Source: CAZWDL01 sp964632995 (GTDB lineage: Bacteria; Bacteroidota; Bacteroidia; Chitinophagales; Saprospiraceae). From it: a stretch of DNA of 36,897 nt. The notes under the pieces are model-generated. The model did no database searches. It was not told where the DNA came from and was given only the letters and a program-made list of their open reading frames with translations. A program made the position numbers and the translations under genes. Below are positions 6,914 through 14,943 of this stretch, one piece after another. Each line of letters begins with the position of its first letter. The first letter of the stretch is position 1. Where the stretch lies: NCBI GenBank assembly GCA_964632995.1, contig CAZWDL010000072.1, positions 1-36,897 of the forward strand, read 5' to 3'.

Positions 6914-7876
6914 TCAATCCGTCGCCCGCTCCACTTGGGGCTGACCGACGAACATAAAGGTATTGGCGACCTGCTGAAAAAAGAACTTCTTGAATCCGAT
7001 AGCCGCATCGATTTTCAGGATTTCAGGCAACTGGAAACTGTCCCGCCCAGAGCCGAGTATCATCGGCGCCAAATGTAACTGCAGAATATCCAGCAGGTTT
7101 TCCTGCAAAAAGCGGGAGGTAGTTTTGGCTCCCCCTTCGATGAGGACGCTGTAAATACCCTCTTGAAAGAGCCTTTCCAGTACAACGGCACAAGGAATAA
7201 AGGCATGCTCTTCCCGGTACAGAATTTGCCTGACCTCCGCTTCATCGATATCGGTCGCGGCTTTATGAAAAAGGATGATCTCATCAGAACTGGCCTTTAC
7301 CAGGCTGCTGCAATCCTCGATACGGGAGCCGATCACAATGCGCACCGGGTTGGGACCTTCCACCCGCCGCACCGTTAATTGGGGGCGGTCATTCCTGAGT
7401 GTATTTTTTCCGATAAGGATGCCGTCACACAGGGCGCGCATGCGGTGAGCGTGTTCCAGGTTGGCTTCGTTGCCTATCCAGCGGGAATCGCCGATTCCGG
7501 TAGCGATTTTACCGTCCAGACTCTGGGCGAAATGCGACACCGCGACGGCGCGTTTCTTTTTCCGGGCGTAGTAAGACAGGAAACAATAGGGTATGTACTG
7601 ACTGATCAGCTGTGATTGTTGCTCCGACAGGCTGCCGGGCTGTTCTATCCGGTAATCCAGGACGTCATAGGAACGAATAAGCGTATCCGTATCGCTGATG
7701 GTGAGCGCTGCAGTCGTATCGAAGACCACCCAGATCCTGGGCCCTTCGCCCGCCGGAGCCTCATCGACAAAAAAATCATGCTTTTCCAGGGAAAAAGCAC
7801 AATAGGCAAAGTTTTTTTTCAACTTCCTTGCCTGATCGCCCATACGGAGCAGTAGTGGCCAAATAGTCGTTCTCAT
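6914..7876 (-). CDS. RibD C-terminal-type reductase with a novel N-terminal domain
   Basis: A 320-residue protein. Residues about 110-315 form a RibD_C/dihydrofolate-reductase-like domain: SLDGKIATG (119-127), GNEANLEHAHRMRALCDGI with IGKNTLRNDRPQLTVR (135-170), and LIEGGAKTTSRFL near 255. This domain reduces the ribosyl chain of aminopyrimidines with NADPH in riboflavin synthesis. Residues 1-105 are not the usual RibD deaminase: no H-x-E and C-x8-C zinc motif is present, and I do not recognise this part. I chose ATG 7876; GTG 7891 is possible. It diverges from the CDP-alcohol phosphatidyltransferase across 138 bp. Confidence 0.85.
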   Translation of the reverse strand: MRTTIWPLLLRMGDQARKLKKNFAYCAFSLEKHDFFVDEAPAGEGPRIWVVFDTTAALTISDTDTLIRSYDVLDYRIEQPGSLSEQQSQLISQYIPYCFLSYYARKKKRAVAVSHFAQSLDGKIATGIGDSRWIGNEANLEHAHRMRALCDGILIGKNTLRNDRPQLTVRRVEGPNPVRIVIGSRIEDCSSLVKASSDEIILFHKAATDIDEAEVRQILYREEHAFIPCAVVLERLFQEGIYSVLIEGGAKTTSRFLQENLLDILQLHLAPMILGSGRDSFQLPEILKIDAAIGFKKFFFQQVANTFMFVGQPQVERATD

Positions 7877-8014
7877 GTCCTGAATTGACACCGGAAAAAG
7901 GTCTTTTTTTCGGTCACTGCTGTCCGGCGACTAGTTTCACCCTTTCCAGTCAATCAAAATTTAAGTTGTCAGCTATTTAAACCAATAGTACCTGCTACTG
8001 TTTATTTTGTCGTC

Positions 8015-8734
8015 ATGGAAATCCCTTCAAAAAGTTCACACTGGGCGGTGGAACGGATGAGTTACTGGCTATTATTCCACGCCGCCCTCATTACCGGAAG
8101 CCTTTGCTGGTTCTTCTTTGCCGGCAGTATTATTCCGCTGCTGCTGAGTTCCTGGATCTCTTTCGCCGGTATGGCCCGGGCCACCTGGGGAGAATGGCGC
8201 AACCAATACTGGTTGGGTGGTCCCGGCAACTGGATTACCTGGCTGCGACTGGTCCTGATCTCCGTTTTTCTTCTTTTACTGCCAACAGCTTCTCCCCTGC
8301 TGCTGGCAGGTACAGGCCTGCTAGAAATCCTGCTCGACGCCTTTGACGGCCGGCTGGCCCGGCGTTACGGGAGCACGAGTCTTTTCGGCGCCTACCTGGA
8401 TCAGGAAGTGGACGCCTTTTTCGTCCTGGTCATGTCGACAGGACTTTACGAAAGAGGTTATGCCGGGGCCTGGATCCTGACACTGGGGCTGTTGCGGTAT
8501 CTTTTCGTCTATGTCAATCATTTCCTCAAAACCCCTCGACAGGAAGAGGTTCGCAACAATTACGCCCGTATCATCGCCGGGATTATTATGGTGGGGCTGC
8601 CCACCGCCTTCCTCACCCCTCCCTGGCTTTACCAGCCGGCCCTTCCCCTACTGGGGCTGTTACTCGGCTACTCTTTTCTGCGCGGCTTCTTGGAGCAGGT
8701 CAAAAGTTGGAGGGTTGAAAAGTTGAAGGGCTGA
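8015..8734 (+). CDS. CDP-alcohol phosphatidyltransferase family protein
   Basis: A 239-residue integral membrane protein with a complete CDP-alcohol phosphotransferase signature: D108-x2-D111-G-x2-A-R116-x8-G125-x3-D129-x3-D133, starting at LLDAFDGRLARR. Members transfer a phospho-alcohol from a CDP-linked donor to an alcohol acceptor, using the Asp residues to bind metals. About six hydrophobic segments surround the motif. The acceptor cannot be told from sequence. Its divergent placement next to the RibD-type reductase suggests it belongs with the PTPS-like cluster and may attach the product to a lipid or phospho-alcohol; this is inference. Confidence 0.88.
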   Translation: MEIPSKSSHWAVERMSYWLLFHAALITGSLCWFFFAGSIIPLLLSSWISFAGMARATWGEWRNQYWLGGPGNWITWLRLVLISVFLLLLPTASPLLLAGTGLLEILLDAFDGRLARRYGSTSLFGAYLDQEVDAFFVLVMSTGLYERGYAGAWILTLGLLRYLFVYVNHFLKTPRQEEVRNNYARIIAGIIMVGLPTAFLTPPWLYQPALPLLGLLLGYSFLRGFLEQVKSWRVEKLKG

Positions 8735-8787
8735 AAATTGCTACTGACCGGCACTGCTATTCTTCCTCCTCCTGATCCGCCGGCTTT

Positions 8788-9840
8788 TTACTGTTCCTCC
8801 TCCGGCTTAGGCGGCTGACCGGCGCCACGGATGTTCATCAGCATATTCAACAAGTCAAACCAGAAAGGAGCGCCCAGCGAGATAGCCAGGGCCGTAACGA
8901 TCCAGCCGGCCAACTTGCGCGCCCGCCAGCCGATTTCGGACTGCACGCCGGGCGGCGGCGATTCGGGAAAACTCGTTCTGCCTATGCCCAAGGGTGATTT
9001 CACCTGCTCCAGCTCCCCGGCGATCAGGCTGTCGAGGCGGGCCCGGGTGATGGAAAGCTGCTCGGGTGAAGGGGCAGGGCGACTGGTATCCGCAGGCGCG
9101 GTATACCCGGAATAGGCATCTTCACTGACAAAATCTCCCGCGATCGCGATCATCTGCTGGCGGGCTTCCGGATTGTCGGAAAGGGTATGATACATTTCAA
9201 AAGTATCTGCGTCGAACGAAACCGCGATGCCAAGACCGATGAGCAGAAGCACCAGCTGTATCCGCTCTTTGTACCATCCGGAAGCCCGGTCCATCATCTC
9301 ATTGAAATTCTTGGCTACCGCCCGCTTGGCTTTTTCTACTTCTTCCTGTAATTCGGCCTGGAACGGCGTCGAACGCGTGCTTAAACCGCGTGATCCTTCC
9401 TGACTTTCAGCCATGGAGCTTTCCTGTATCTGCGCCTTGCGCAACAGCTGAAGGTTGTTTTTCAAAGATACATCTCTCATCACAGGCGCTTCAGGTTCCT
9501 CTGCGCTGCGGCTAAGTCCACGTGTACCCAGCTCCGGTTCCGGCGCCGATTCCATTATATCCTGCAGTATAGCGATCACCTGATCGGAACTCAGATAGGA
9601 AGGTAAGCGGGACAGCCCCATGAAGCGCTCTACGTACTTTTTGTAAACACTGCTGTTCTTAATGCGGTCTTTCCACTCATCCTTGTTTTCTTCTTGCTCG
9701 ATCATTTTAATCAAAGCATCGAGCAGGACGCGCCCGCGCAATGACAAAAAGGTGGAGATGAGCTCCTGTAGTATGGTGCCTAGCAAACTAAACAGGAGGA
9801 AGGCAAAGACAAGACCGATGACGATGTCTAGAATGGCCAT
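8788..9840 (-). CDS. Membrane protein of unknown function
   Basis: A 350-residue protein. An N-terminal hydrophobic segment (residues about 4-30, IVIGLVFAFLLFSLLGTILQEL) is followed by a charged soluble region, a second segment near 190-205 (IQLVLLLIGLGIAVSF) and a third near 310-332 (AGWIVTALAISLGAPFWFDLLNML). It ends in an acidic, proline-rich tail. Between the first two segments the sequence is rich in Glu, Ser and Arg. I recognise the overall layout as a bacterial conserved membrane protein but know no function. Alone, convergent with the gene on its left. Confidence 0.7.
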   Translation of the reverse strand: MAILDIVIGLVFAFLLFSLLGTILQELISTFLSLRGRVLLDALIKMIEQEENKDEWKDRIKNSSVYKKYVERFMGLSRLPSYLSSDQVIAILQDIMESAPEPELGTRGLSRSAEEPEAPVMRDVSLKNNLQLLRKAQIQESSMAESQEGSRGLSTRSTPFQAELQEEVEKAKRAVAKNFNEMMDRASGWYKERIQLVLLLIGLGIAVSFDADTFEMYHTLSDNPEARQQMIAIAGDFVSEDAYSGYTAPADTSRPAPSPEQLSITRARLDSLIAGELEQVKSPLGIGRTSFPESPPPGVQSEIGWRARKLAGWIVTALAISLGAPFWFDLLNMLMNIRGAGQPPKPEEEQ

Positions 9841-9865
9841 TCGTTATGGGTTTTTCGATGTTTGA

Positions 9866-9935
9866 GTTTAGAAGTTTAGAAGATCTAAAAGCGAAAACGC
9901 GTTTTTTTGCTGTCAGGTCTTCTAAACTTCTAAAC
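9866..9935. repeat. 18-bp perfect inverted repeat of TTTAGAAG units
   Basis: GTTTAGAAGTTTAGAAGA (9866-9883) and its exact reverse complement (9918-9935) flank a 34-base loop that ends in a T-rich run. A further copy of CTAAACTTCTAAAC lies at 9975-9988 just after the MalQ stop. It could act as a terminator of malQ read on the minus strand, or be a dispersed repeat. Confidence 0.6.
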
Positions 9936-9991
9936 AGCGAGCCCGACCGGACGGTCCGTAGGAAGGGCGAAGCGCTAAACTTCTAAACTGA

Positions 9992-12694
9992 TTATCTTTC
10001 GTGGCGGCGGATCATCTGCCGGAAGTACTGATTAAATCCGTCTTTTTTATTCATTTCTTCCAGGGTCATATGGAAGCGATAGCGCCAGTAATGTTTGGGA
10101 TTAGCAGGTACATTGATGCGTTCCTCGAAGGGATTCTCCCGTCGCAGCTGCCCGTCGATAGCAATAATATCCTGCAGGGGAAAAACGGCCCACATGCTCG
10201 GCCAGTCCAGGTGCTGCTGCAGAATACGCTCTACGATATAGGGTTCGCAGAAGTAAGGCGGTTCTCCCTGAAAGCCTAGTTCCTGCCGATAGAAGCGCTG
10301 TTTCTGATCCTCCTCCATTTCTTCCCACCAGGCGCGCAGCGGCGGCATATCGTGGGTGGAGGGGCTGCAGACGGAGAGGTAGGGAATATCAGACTCATCG
10401 AGGAATTCAGTTTTGGGATTCTTGGACATGCGCTGGATTTCCAGGCTGAGGATATCCAGTTCCCGCATGACCCCGGGCACGCAGTCGGGCACCATTCCCA
10501 GGTCTTCCCCGCAGATCAGCATATTGGTTGCTTCCTCGATCGCCGGCAGCTTTGTCATGGCCTGCTGGCGCCAGAACTCCTCCTGCCGGCGGTAGAAGTA
10601 ATCGTTATACAGCCCTTCAAGTTTCTGCTGAAGCGCTGAGGACAATTCCTGATAGGAACGCGTATCCTGCATCGTAATACGAGGATGGAAGGCGCGTCCC
10701 TGTGAGCCCGGCACTTCGAAGAACAGCACATTGGCGATCAGTTCAAAAAGTCCTGTTTGGAGGTGCACCCGTCCTGCATTTTCTTCGCGCTGGAAGTAAG
10801 CTTCCACTTTTCGCTGCGTTTCGAAGGCAGTACGCATGCGGTAATGGTAGGGATAAGTCGGCTCCAGGAAGGTTTCCTTAATGAATGGCGCATCATCTCC
10901 AAAGAGTTCATAGACGTACTGTTCGGGGATATAAGGTTCGCAGTAGCGTTCGCGGTTAAAAGGAATCCCGAGCTGTTCCAGTTCTTCGAAGCTCACCGGA
11001 ATAGCGGGATTGAAGCGCCCCATCAGGCCCTGCACCTGTTCGATGGGGATTTGCCAGATGCGGAAAAAGCCCAGGATGTGATCGATGCGGAAGGCATCGA
11101 AATACCGTGATAATTGCTGCAGGCGCTGTTGCCACCAGCGATAACCATCTTTGGCCATTTCCTCCCAGTCGTAGGTGGGGAAGCCCCAGTTTTGGCCAGT
11201 TTCCGAAAAGGGATCGGGCGGAGCGCCGGCCTGGCTGTCCATGTTGTAGAGGCGGGGTGCTACCCAGGCATCCACGCTGTGGCGGTAGATGCCGATCGGG
11301 ATATCGCCTTTGAGGATCACGCCCTGTTCGCGCGCGTAATCCGCCGCATCCCGCAGCTGATAGTCGAGATGGTACTGCAGAAAATAATGAAAGGCAATTT
11401 CATCGTAGTGACCGGCCTCCGGGCTGGTCAGCTTTTCCAGTTTTTTATCCGAATACTCTGCGTACGCCTCCCACTGCTTAAAATCAGCGGCGCCGTATTT
11501 ATCGCGCAGGTAGCAGAAAGCCGCGTAGGGCTGCAACCAGTGTTTGTTTTCTTTAAAAAAAGATTTGAAAGTTTTACTACCGAGCCAGTCTGCCTTTTGT
11601 TTATCAAAAATGCGGCGGGCCAGTCGCAGCTTCAGCTCCATGACAGCCTCGTAGTCTACTTCATCGAGGCGGTTGAGGGCTTCGCGGCGCTCGAGCAGCT
11701 CCTTTTCATCTAGTCCCTTAAAATCCTTATCCAGCGCTTCAATATGAAGATAAAGCGGGTGAAGGGCAAAGACCGAGATAGCGGCATAAGGATAGGAATC
11801 CGTCCAGGTGTGCGTAGCCGAGGTATCGTTGACCGGAAGGATCTGCACCATATTCAGGCCGTTATTCCGCGCCCAGTCGACCATTCCTTTCAAGTCTGCG
11901 AACTCTCCCACGCCCAGGTCACGGCGGCTGCGCAGGGAGAAAACGGGGATGGCCACGCCGCTGCCCTTCCAGGCGCCCCTGGGGTGCCGGAAATACTCAT
12001 CGGTCACCTGCACGGTTTTCTTCTGCCCGATCCATCCGGCCGGCAGGCGGCGATTATCGCCCGCCTCCAGATGGACGATTTGGTCTTTTTCCGGATCGAA
12101 GATCGCATACTTGTATTCAATACTCAGGCCCGAGTTGAGCGCTACAGATCCCGACCAGAGAGGATGCGCTTCGTTGCTCAGCATCAGGGCTTCGCGGGCA
12201 TTCCAGTTCCCCAGCTCTTCGATATTACCTATTACGCCGATCTGCAGGCCGGGCTGCAGCCGGGGGGCCCGTATCCGGAAGCGGGCCACCGGCTCGTCGT
12301 CCGGCTTATGCGGCTGTTTCGCTTTGAAATTTTCGGGGCGCAGAATAACGTTGAGGAAAGCGGAGGTGTACAAGGCGTGCTCGGGATGCCCCTTAGGTCG
12401 CCAGGCATCTTTAAGCAGGATATGCGGGGAAGACTCCTTTTTCAGATCCAGGCGGCGGGGACCGCCCCACTCCCGGCGGCGGGAGCCGTCCTGCTCGTCG
12501 AGGAGCAGGTAAGTATATTCCAGGTTTTCCGGTAGGTCCTTCAGGTCACAGTTACCGCCCCAAAAGCCGGCGCCCTGGTAGTCGAGAACGAAGGCCCTGG
12601 CCAGGTCTCCGTCGCCAAGTTCGGGTATATTGCCGGTAATGGCGAGCTGCTGCCCCCATTTGGTTTGATAATGGATTTTAAATTCGATAGTCAT
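9992..12694 (-). CDS. malQ: 4-alpha-glucanotransferase (amylomaltase) with two CBM20 domains
   Basis: A 900-residue cytoplasmic GH77 enzyme that moves maltodextrin chains between glucans in maltose/glycogen metabolism. Two N-terminal starch-binding CBM20 domains (about 1-105 and 135-235) are followed by the GH77 barrel (about 250-890). Catalytic residues are visible: the nucleophile Asp in YFDAFRIDHILGF (about 536), the acid/base Glu in LICGEDLGMVPD (about 729) and the transition-state Asp in SPSTHDMPP (about 781). The 250s-loop-type motif WVAPRLYNMDSQAGAPPD is present. The CBM20-CBM20-GH77 order is usual for Bacteroidota and plants (DPE2-like). No other glycogen gene is adjacent. Confidence 0.96.
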   Translation of the reverse strand: MTIEFKIHYQTKWGQQLAITGNIPELGDGDLARAFVLDYQGAGFWGGNCDLKDLPENLEYTYLLLDEQDGSRRREWGGPRRLDLKKESSPHILLKDAWRPKGHPEHALYTSAFLNVILRPENFKAKQPHKPDDEPVARFRIRAPRLQPGLQIGVIGNIEELGNWNAREALMLSNEAHPLWSGSVALNSGLSIEYKYAIFDPEKDQIVHLEAGDNRRLPAGWIGQKKTVQVTDEYFRHPRGAWKGSGVAIPVFSLRSRRDLGVGEFADLKGMVDWARNNGLNMVQILPVNDTSATHTWTDSYPYAAISVFALHPLYLHIEALDKDFKGLDEKELLERREALNRLDEVDYEAVMELKLRLARRIFDKQKADWLGSKTFKSFFKENKHWLQPYAAFCYLRDKYGAADFKQWEAYAEYSDKKLEKLTSPEAGHYDEIAFHYFLQYHLDYQLRDAADYAREQGVILKGDIPIGIYRHSVDAWVAPRLYNMDSQAGAPPDPFSETGQNWGFPTYDWEEMAKDGYRWWQQRLQQLSRYFDAFRIDHILGFFRIWQIPIEQVQGLMGRFNPAIPVSFEELEQLGIPFNRERYCEPYIPEQYVYELFGDDAPFIKETFLEPTYPYHYRMRTAFETQRKVEAYFQREENAGRVHLQTGLFELIANVLFFEVPGSQGRAFHPRITMQDTRSYQELSSALQQKLEGLYNDYFYRRQEEFWRQQAMTKLPAIEEATNMLICGEDLGMVPDCVPGVMRELDILSLEIQRMSKNPKTEFLDESDIPYLSVCSPSTHDMPPLRAWWEEMEEDQKQRFYRQELGFQGEPPYFCEPYIVERILQQHLDWPSMWAVFPLQDIIAIDGQLRRENPFEERINVPANPKHYWRYRFHMTLEEMNKKDGFNQYFRQMIRRHER

Positions 12695-12839
12695 TGCTTT
12701 TCATTTTGTCGGTGCCTCGGCAAGAGCAGGCGTTCCTTGTGCGCAGGAAGATACGAATAAGGAAATTATCGCACAATCTATCTATGCCTCTGTTATAAAG
12801 ATGAATTATATCACTTTTTTCAAACCATAAAGACCGAGT

Positions 12840-13466
12840 ATGTTTACCAAACCCACCTTAACTTACGCTTACGACGCGCTCGAACCGAATATCGATGCGC
12901 GCACCATGGATATTCACTACAACAAGCATCACCAGGGCTACACGGATAAACTCAACAAAGCGATCAAGGACACCCACTACGAAGAAATGTCGATCGAAGA
13001 ACTGCTGGCCCAGGTATCCGAAGCCGGTAAAGCCGTCCGGAACAACGGCGGCGGTTATTACAATCACAGTCTTTTCTGGAGTATACTCTCACCCGAAGGC
13101 GGCGGTGAGCCGCACAGCGATATCGGCGGCGCCATCGAACACACCTTTGGTTCTTACGATGATTTCAGGAAAGTATTCAAAGAAACTGCGCTGAACCGCT
13201 TTGGTTCCGGCTGGGCCTGGCTGTCGGTCAACGAAGCCGGCGATCTTTTCATCAGCAGCACCCCCAATCAGGACAACCCGATGATGGATGTGGTCGACCG
13301 CCGCGGAATCCCTATCCTGGGTGTCGACGTCTGGGAACACGCCTATTACCTGAAATACCAAAATCGCCGCGCCGAATACGTAGACGCCTTCTTCAAAGTC
13401 ATCGACTGGGAAGAGGTGAACAGGCGCTTTCAGGAAGCCAAGATTGAAATGGAAGCCACTGCCTGA
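12840..13466 (+). CDS. sodA: Superoxide dismutase, Fe/Mn family (Mn-like)
   Basis: A 208-residue cytoplasmic superoxide dismutase. Metal ligands are H26, H76, D163 and H167 (DVWEHAYY). Outer-sphere Gln is Q144 in the C-terminal domain (STPNQDNPMM), with Gly at the competing site near 71, the arrangement of Mn-type enzymes; metal choice still needs testing. No signal peptide, so it acts on cytoplasmic superoxide. It diverges from malQ across 145 bp and ends before a strong terminator, so is probably a single-gene unit. Confidence 0.96.
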   Translation: MFTKPTLTYAYDALEPNIDARTMDIHYNKHHQGYTDKLNKAIKDTHYEEMSIEELLAQVSEAGKAVRNNGGGYYNHSLFWSILSPEGGGEPHSDIGGAIEHTFGSYDDFRKVFKETALNRFGSGWAWLSVNEAGDLFISSTPNQDNPMMDVVDRRGIPILGVDVWEHAYYLKYQNRRAEYVDAFFKVIDWEEVNRRFQEAKIEMEATA

Positions 13467-13495
13467 ACCGGTTTAAATTTATCCCGGAAAACGAT

Positions 13496-13532
13496 AAGAG
13501 GAACCCGGATTTTTCCGGGTTCCTCTTTTTTT
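13496..13532 (+). terminator. Intrinsic terminator of the superoxide dismutase gene
   Basis: A perfect 14-bp stem AAGAGGAACCCGGA (13496-13509) with TCCGGGTTCCTCTT (13514-13527) around TTTT, followed by a T tract. It lies 30 bases after the stop codon. Confidence 0.92.
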
Positions 13533-13585
13533 AGATCGGGTTAACTATTCAGAATCGCCGCTGCGCGGCGACATTTTTAATTTAT

Positions 13586-13635
13586 GCCACAGATCACACG
13601 GATTATCATTTTAGCAAATCCGTGTAATCTGTGGC
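13586..13635. repeat. Dispersed-type hairpin GCCACAGATCACACGGATT
   Basis: The left arm (13586-13604) pairs with the right arm (13617-13635) with one mismatch over 19 bp, and T6 follows the right arm. Hairpins of the form CCACAGATTACACGGATT are frequent in Bacteroidota intergenic DNA. It may serve as a second terminator for the superoxide dismutase gene. Confidence 0.6.
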
Positions 13636-13766
13636 TTTTTTGAAAACCTTTCCTGGCCAAGCCAGGATGATGAATAGGAAGGAGCAGAAAGCGCAATTCC
13701 CCTCCTCAATCCTTCCATAATTCAATCCTTTTATTCATATTACCAGAAAATACACCAAGCATCACT

Positions 13767-14591
13767 ATGGCAACATTCAAAGACAAGACCGTATTTATCA
13801 GCGGCGCCAGCCGGGGCATCGGCAAGGCCATCGGTTTGCGCCTGGCGCACGAGGGGGCCAACATCGTCATTGCAGCCAAGACCACTGAGCCGCATCCCAA
13901 GTTACCGGGCACTATTTATACTGCTGCTGAGGCTATGGAAGCCGGCGGCGGCAAAGCGCTGGCCCTGAAAACGGATATCCGGCATGAAGAAGAAGTGCAG
14001 TCGGCGGTCGAGCAGGCGGTCGAGCACTTTGGGGGTATCGACATACTCATTAACAACGCCAGCGCCATCAGCCTCACCCCTACCCTGCAGACGACTATGA
14101 AGCGCTATGATCTCATGCATCAGGTCAACGTCCGGGGAACCTTCCTCCTATCTAAAACCTGTATTCCTCATCTGAAAAAATCAGATAACCCGCATATCCT
14201 CAATCTCTCTCCTCCCCTGGATATGTCACCCAAGTGGTTCGCCAATTTCCTGCCTTATACCATGACCAAGTACGGCATGAGCATGTGCGTGCTCGGCATG
14301 TCGGAAGAGTTCAAAAACGACGGCATCGCCGTCAATGCGCTGTGGCCCCGGACCACTATCGCCACGGCCGCCGTGCGCAACCTGCTGGGCGGAGAAGAGA
14401 TGATACAGAAGTCGCGGCACCCGGCCATCCTCTCCGATGCGGCCTTTTTTATTCTGCAACGGGAAAGCCATTCCTGTACGGGTAATTTCTTTATCGATGA
14501 GGACATTCTCGCCGAAGAAGGCATCACGGACCTGTCGGGCTACGCCGTGAATGAAGATAATGAACTGCAAACGGATCTTTTTCTGGATTAG
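13767..14591 (+). CDS. HSDL2-like short-chain dehydrogenase/reductase
   Basis: A 274-residue cytoplasmic SDR. The cofactor motif is SGASRGIG (12-19), followed by NNAS in the ILINNASAIS segment, and the active site is Y-T-M-T-K in LPYTMTKYGMSM. The NLSPPLDMSPKWFANF stretch and the unusual SPP before the active Tyr match the hydroxysteroid dehydrogenase-like 2 branch, usually described as fatty-acyl or NADP-dependent oxidoreductases of unknown substrate. Unlike HSDL2 it has no C-terminal SCP2 sterol-carrier domain. Single gene, same strand as the superoxide dismutase but separated by two hairpins. Confidence 0.9.
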   Translation: MATFKDKTVFISGASRGIGKAIGLRLAHEGANIVIAAKTTEPHPKLPGTIYTAAEAMEAGGGKALALKTDIRHEEEVQSAVEQAVEHFGGIDILINNASAISLTPTLQTTMKRYDLMHQVNVRGTFLLSKTCIPHLKKSDNPHILNLSPPLDMSPKWFANFLPYTMTKYGMSMCVLGMSEEFKNDGIAVNALWPRTTIATAAVRNLLGGEEMIQKSRHPAILSDAAFFILQRESHSCTGNFFIDEDILAEEGITDLSGYAVNEDNELQTDLFLD

Positions 14592-14940
14592 CAGATCAAA
14601 ATCAGGCTTCTCCTGGTGAAGGTTTTTAATATATTAAAACTGTCGAGAAAATTATAACTGAGTAAAAGTAAATATAATTTAACCCAGAGTCGGTACAAAC
14701 TTCCTCTGTTCTTCTGGTTTTCTGTTCCTCTGTTCTGCGGTTCCGGCCTGTTTGAAACAGTTTTTCACCTTTTTGTAGACATTCAGAACCGCAGAACAGT
14801 AAAACTGACGAACAGATGAACCGTAGAAGTAGCCAAAACCGGACTTATGGGTAATCAACACTTCAGCGGGGATCAGAAAACATCGCCTGAATTATTTACG
14901 GAATTTTCGTAGTGAAGAGTCAACTCATGAATCAACCGGG
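14592..14940. other. Gene-free convergent region with inverted repeats
   Basis: 349 bp between the SDR stop and the GH31 stop. It contains CTGTTCTGCGGTTC (14730-14743) paired with GAACCGCAGAACAG (14786-14799), an inner CTGTTT/AAACAG dyad (14748-14760) and several CTGTTC-type direct repeats. A diverged CATGAATCAACCGGGTTA repeat abuts the GH31 stop. The one open frame of 60 codons has repeat-like composition and is not called. Confidence 0.65.
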
Positions 14941-14943
14941 TTA
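14926..14943. repeat. Diverged copy of the CCATGAATAATCCGGGTTA repeat
   Basis: CATGAATCAACCGGGTTA differs at two positions from the repeat found at 5799-5817 and 36469-36487. Its terminal TTA is the reverse complement of the TAA stop codon of the GH31 gene. Confidence 0.45.

Noticed and set aside
14679..14861. 60-codon minus-strand frame in the SDR-GH31 gap
   Set aside because: It runs through the inverted repeats and reads as repeat-like Gln/Arg/Glu-rich sequence.
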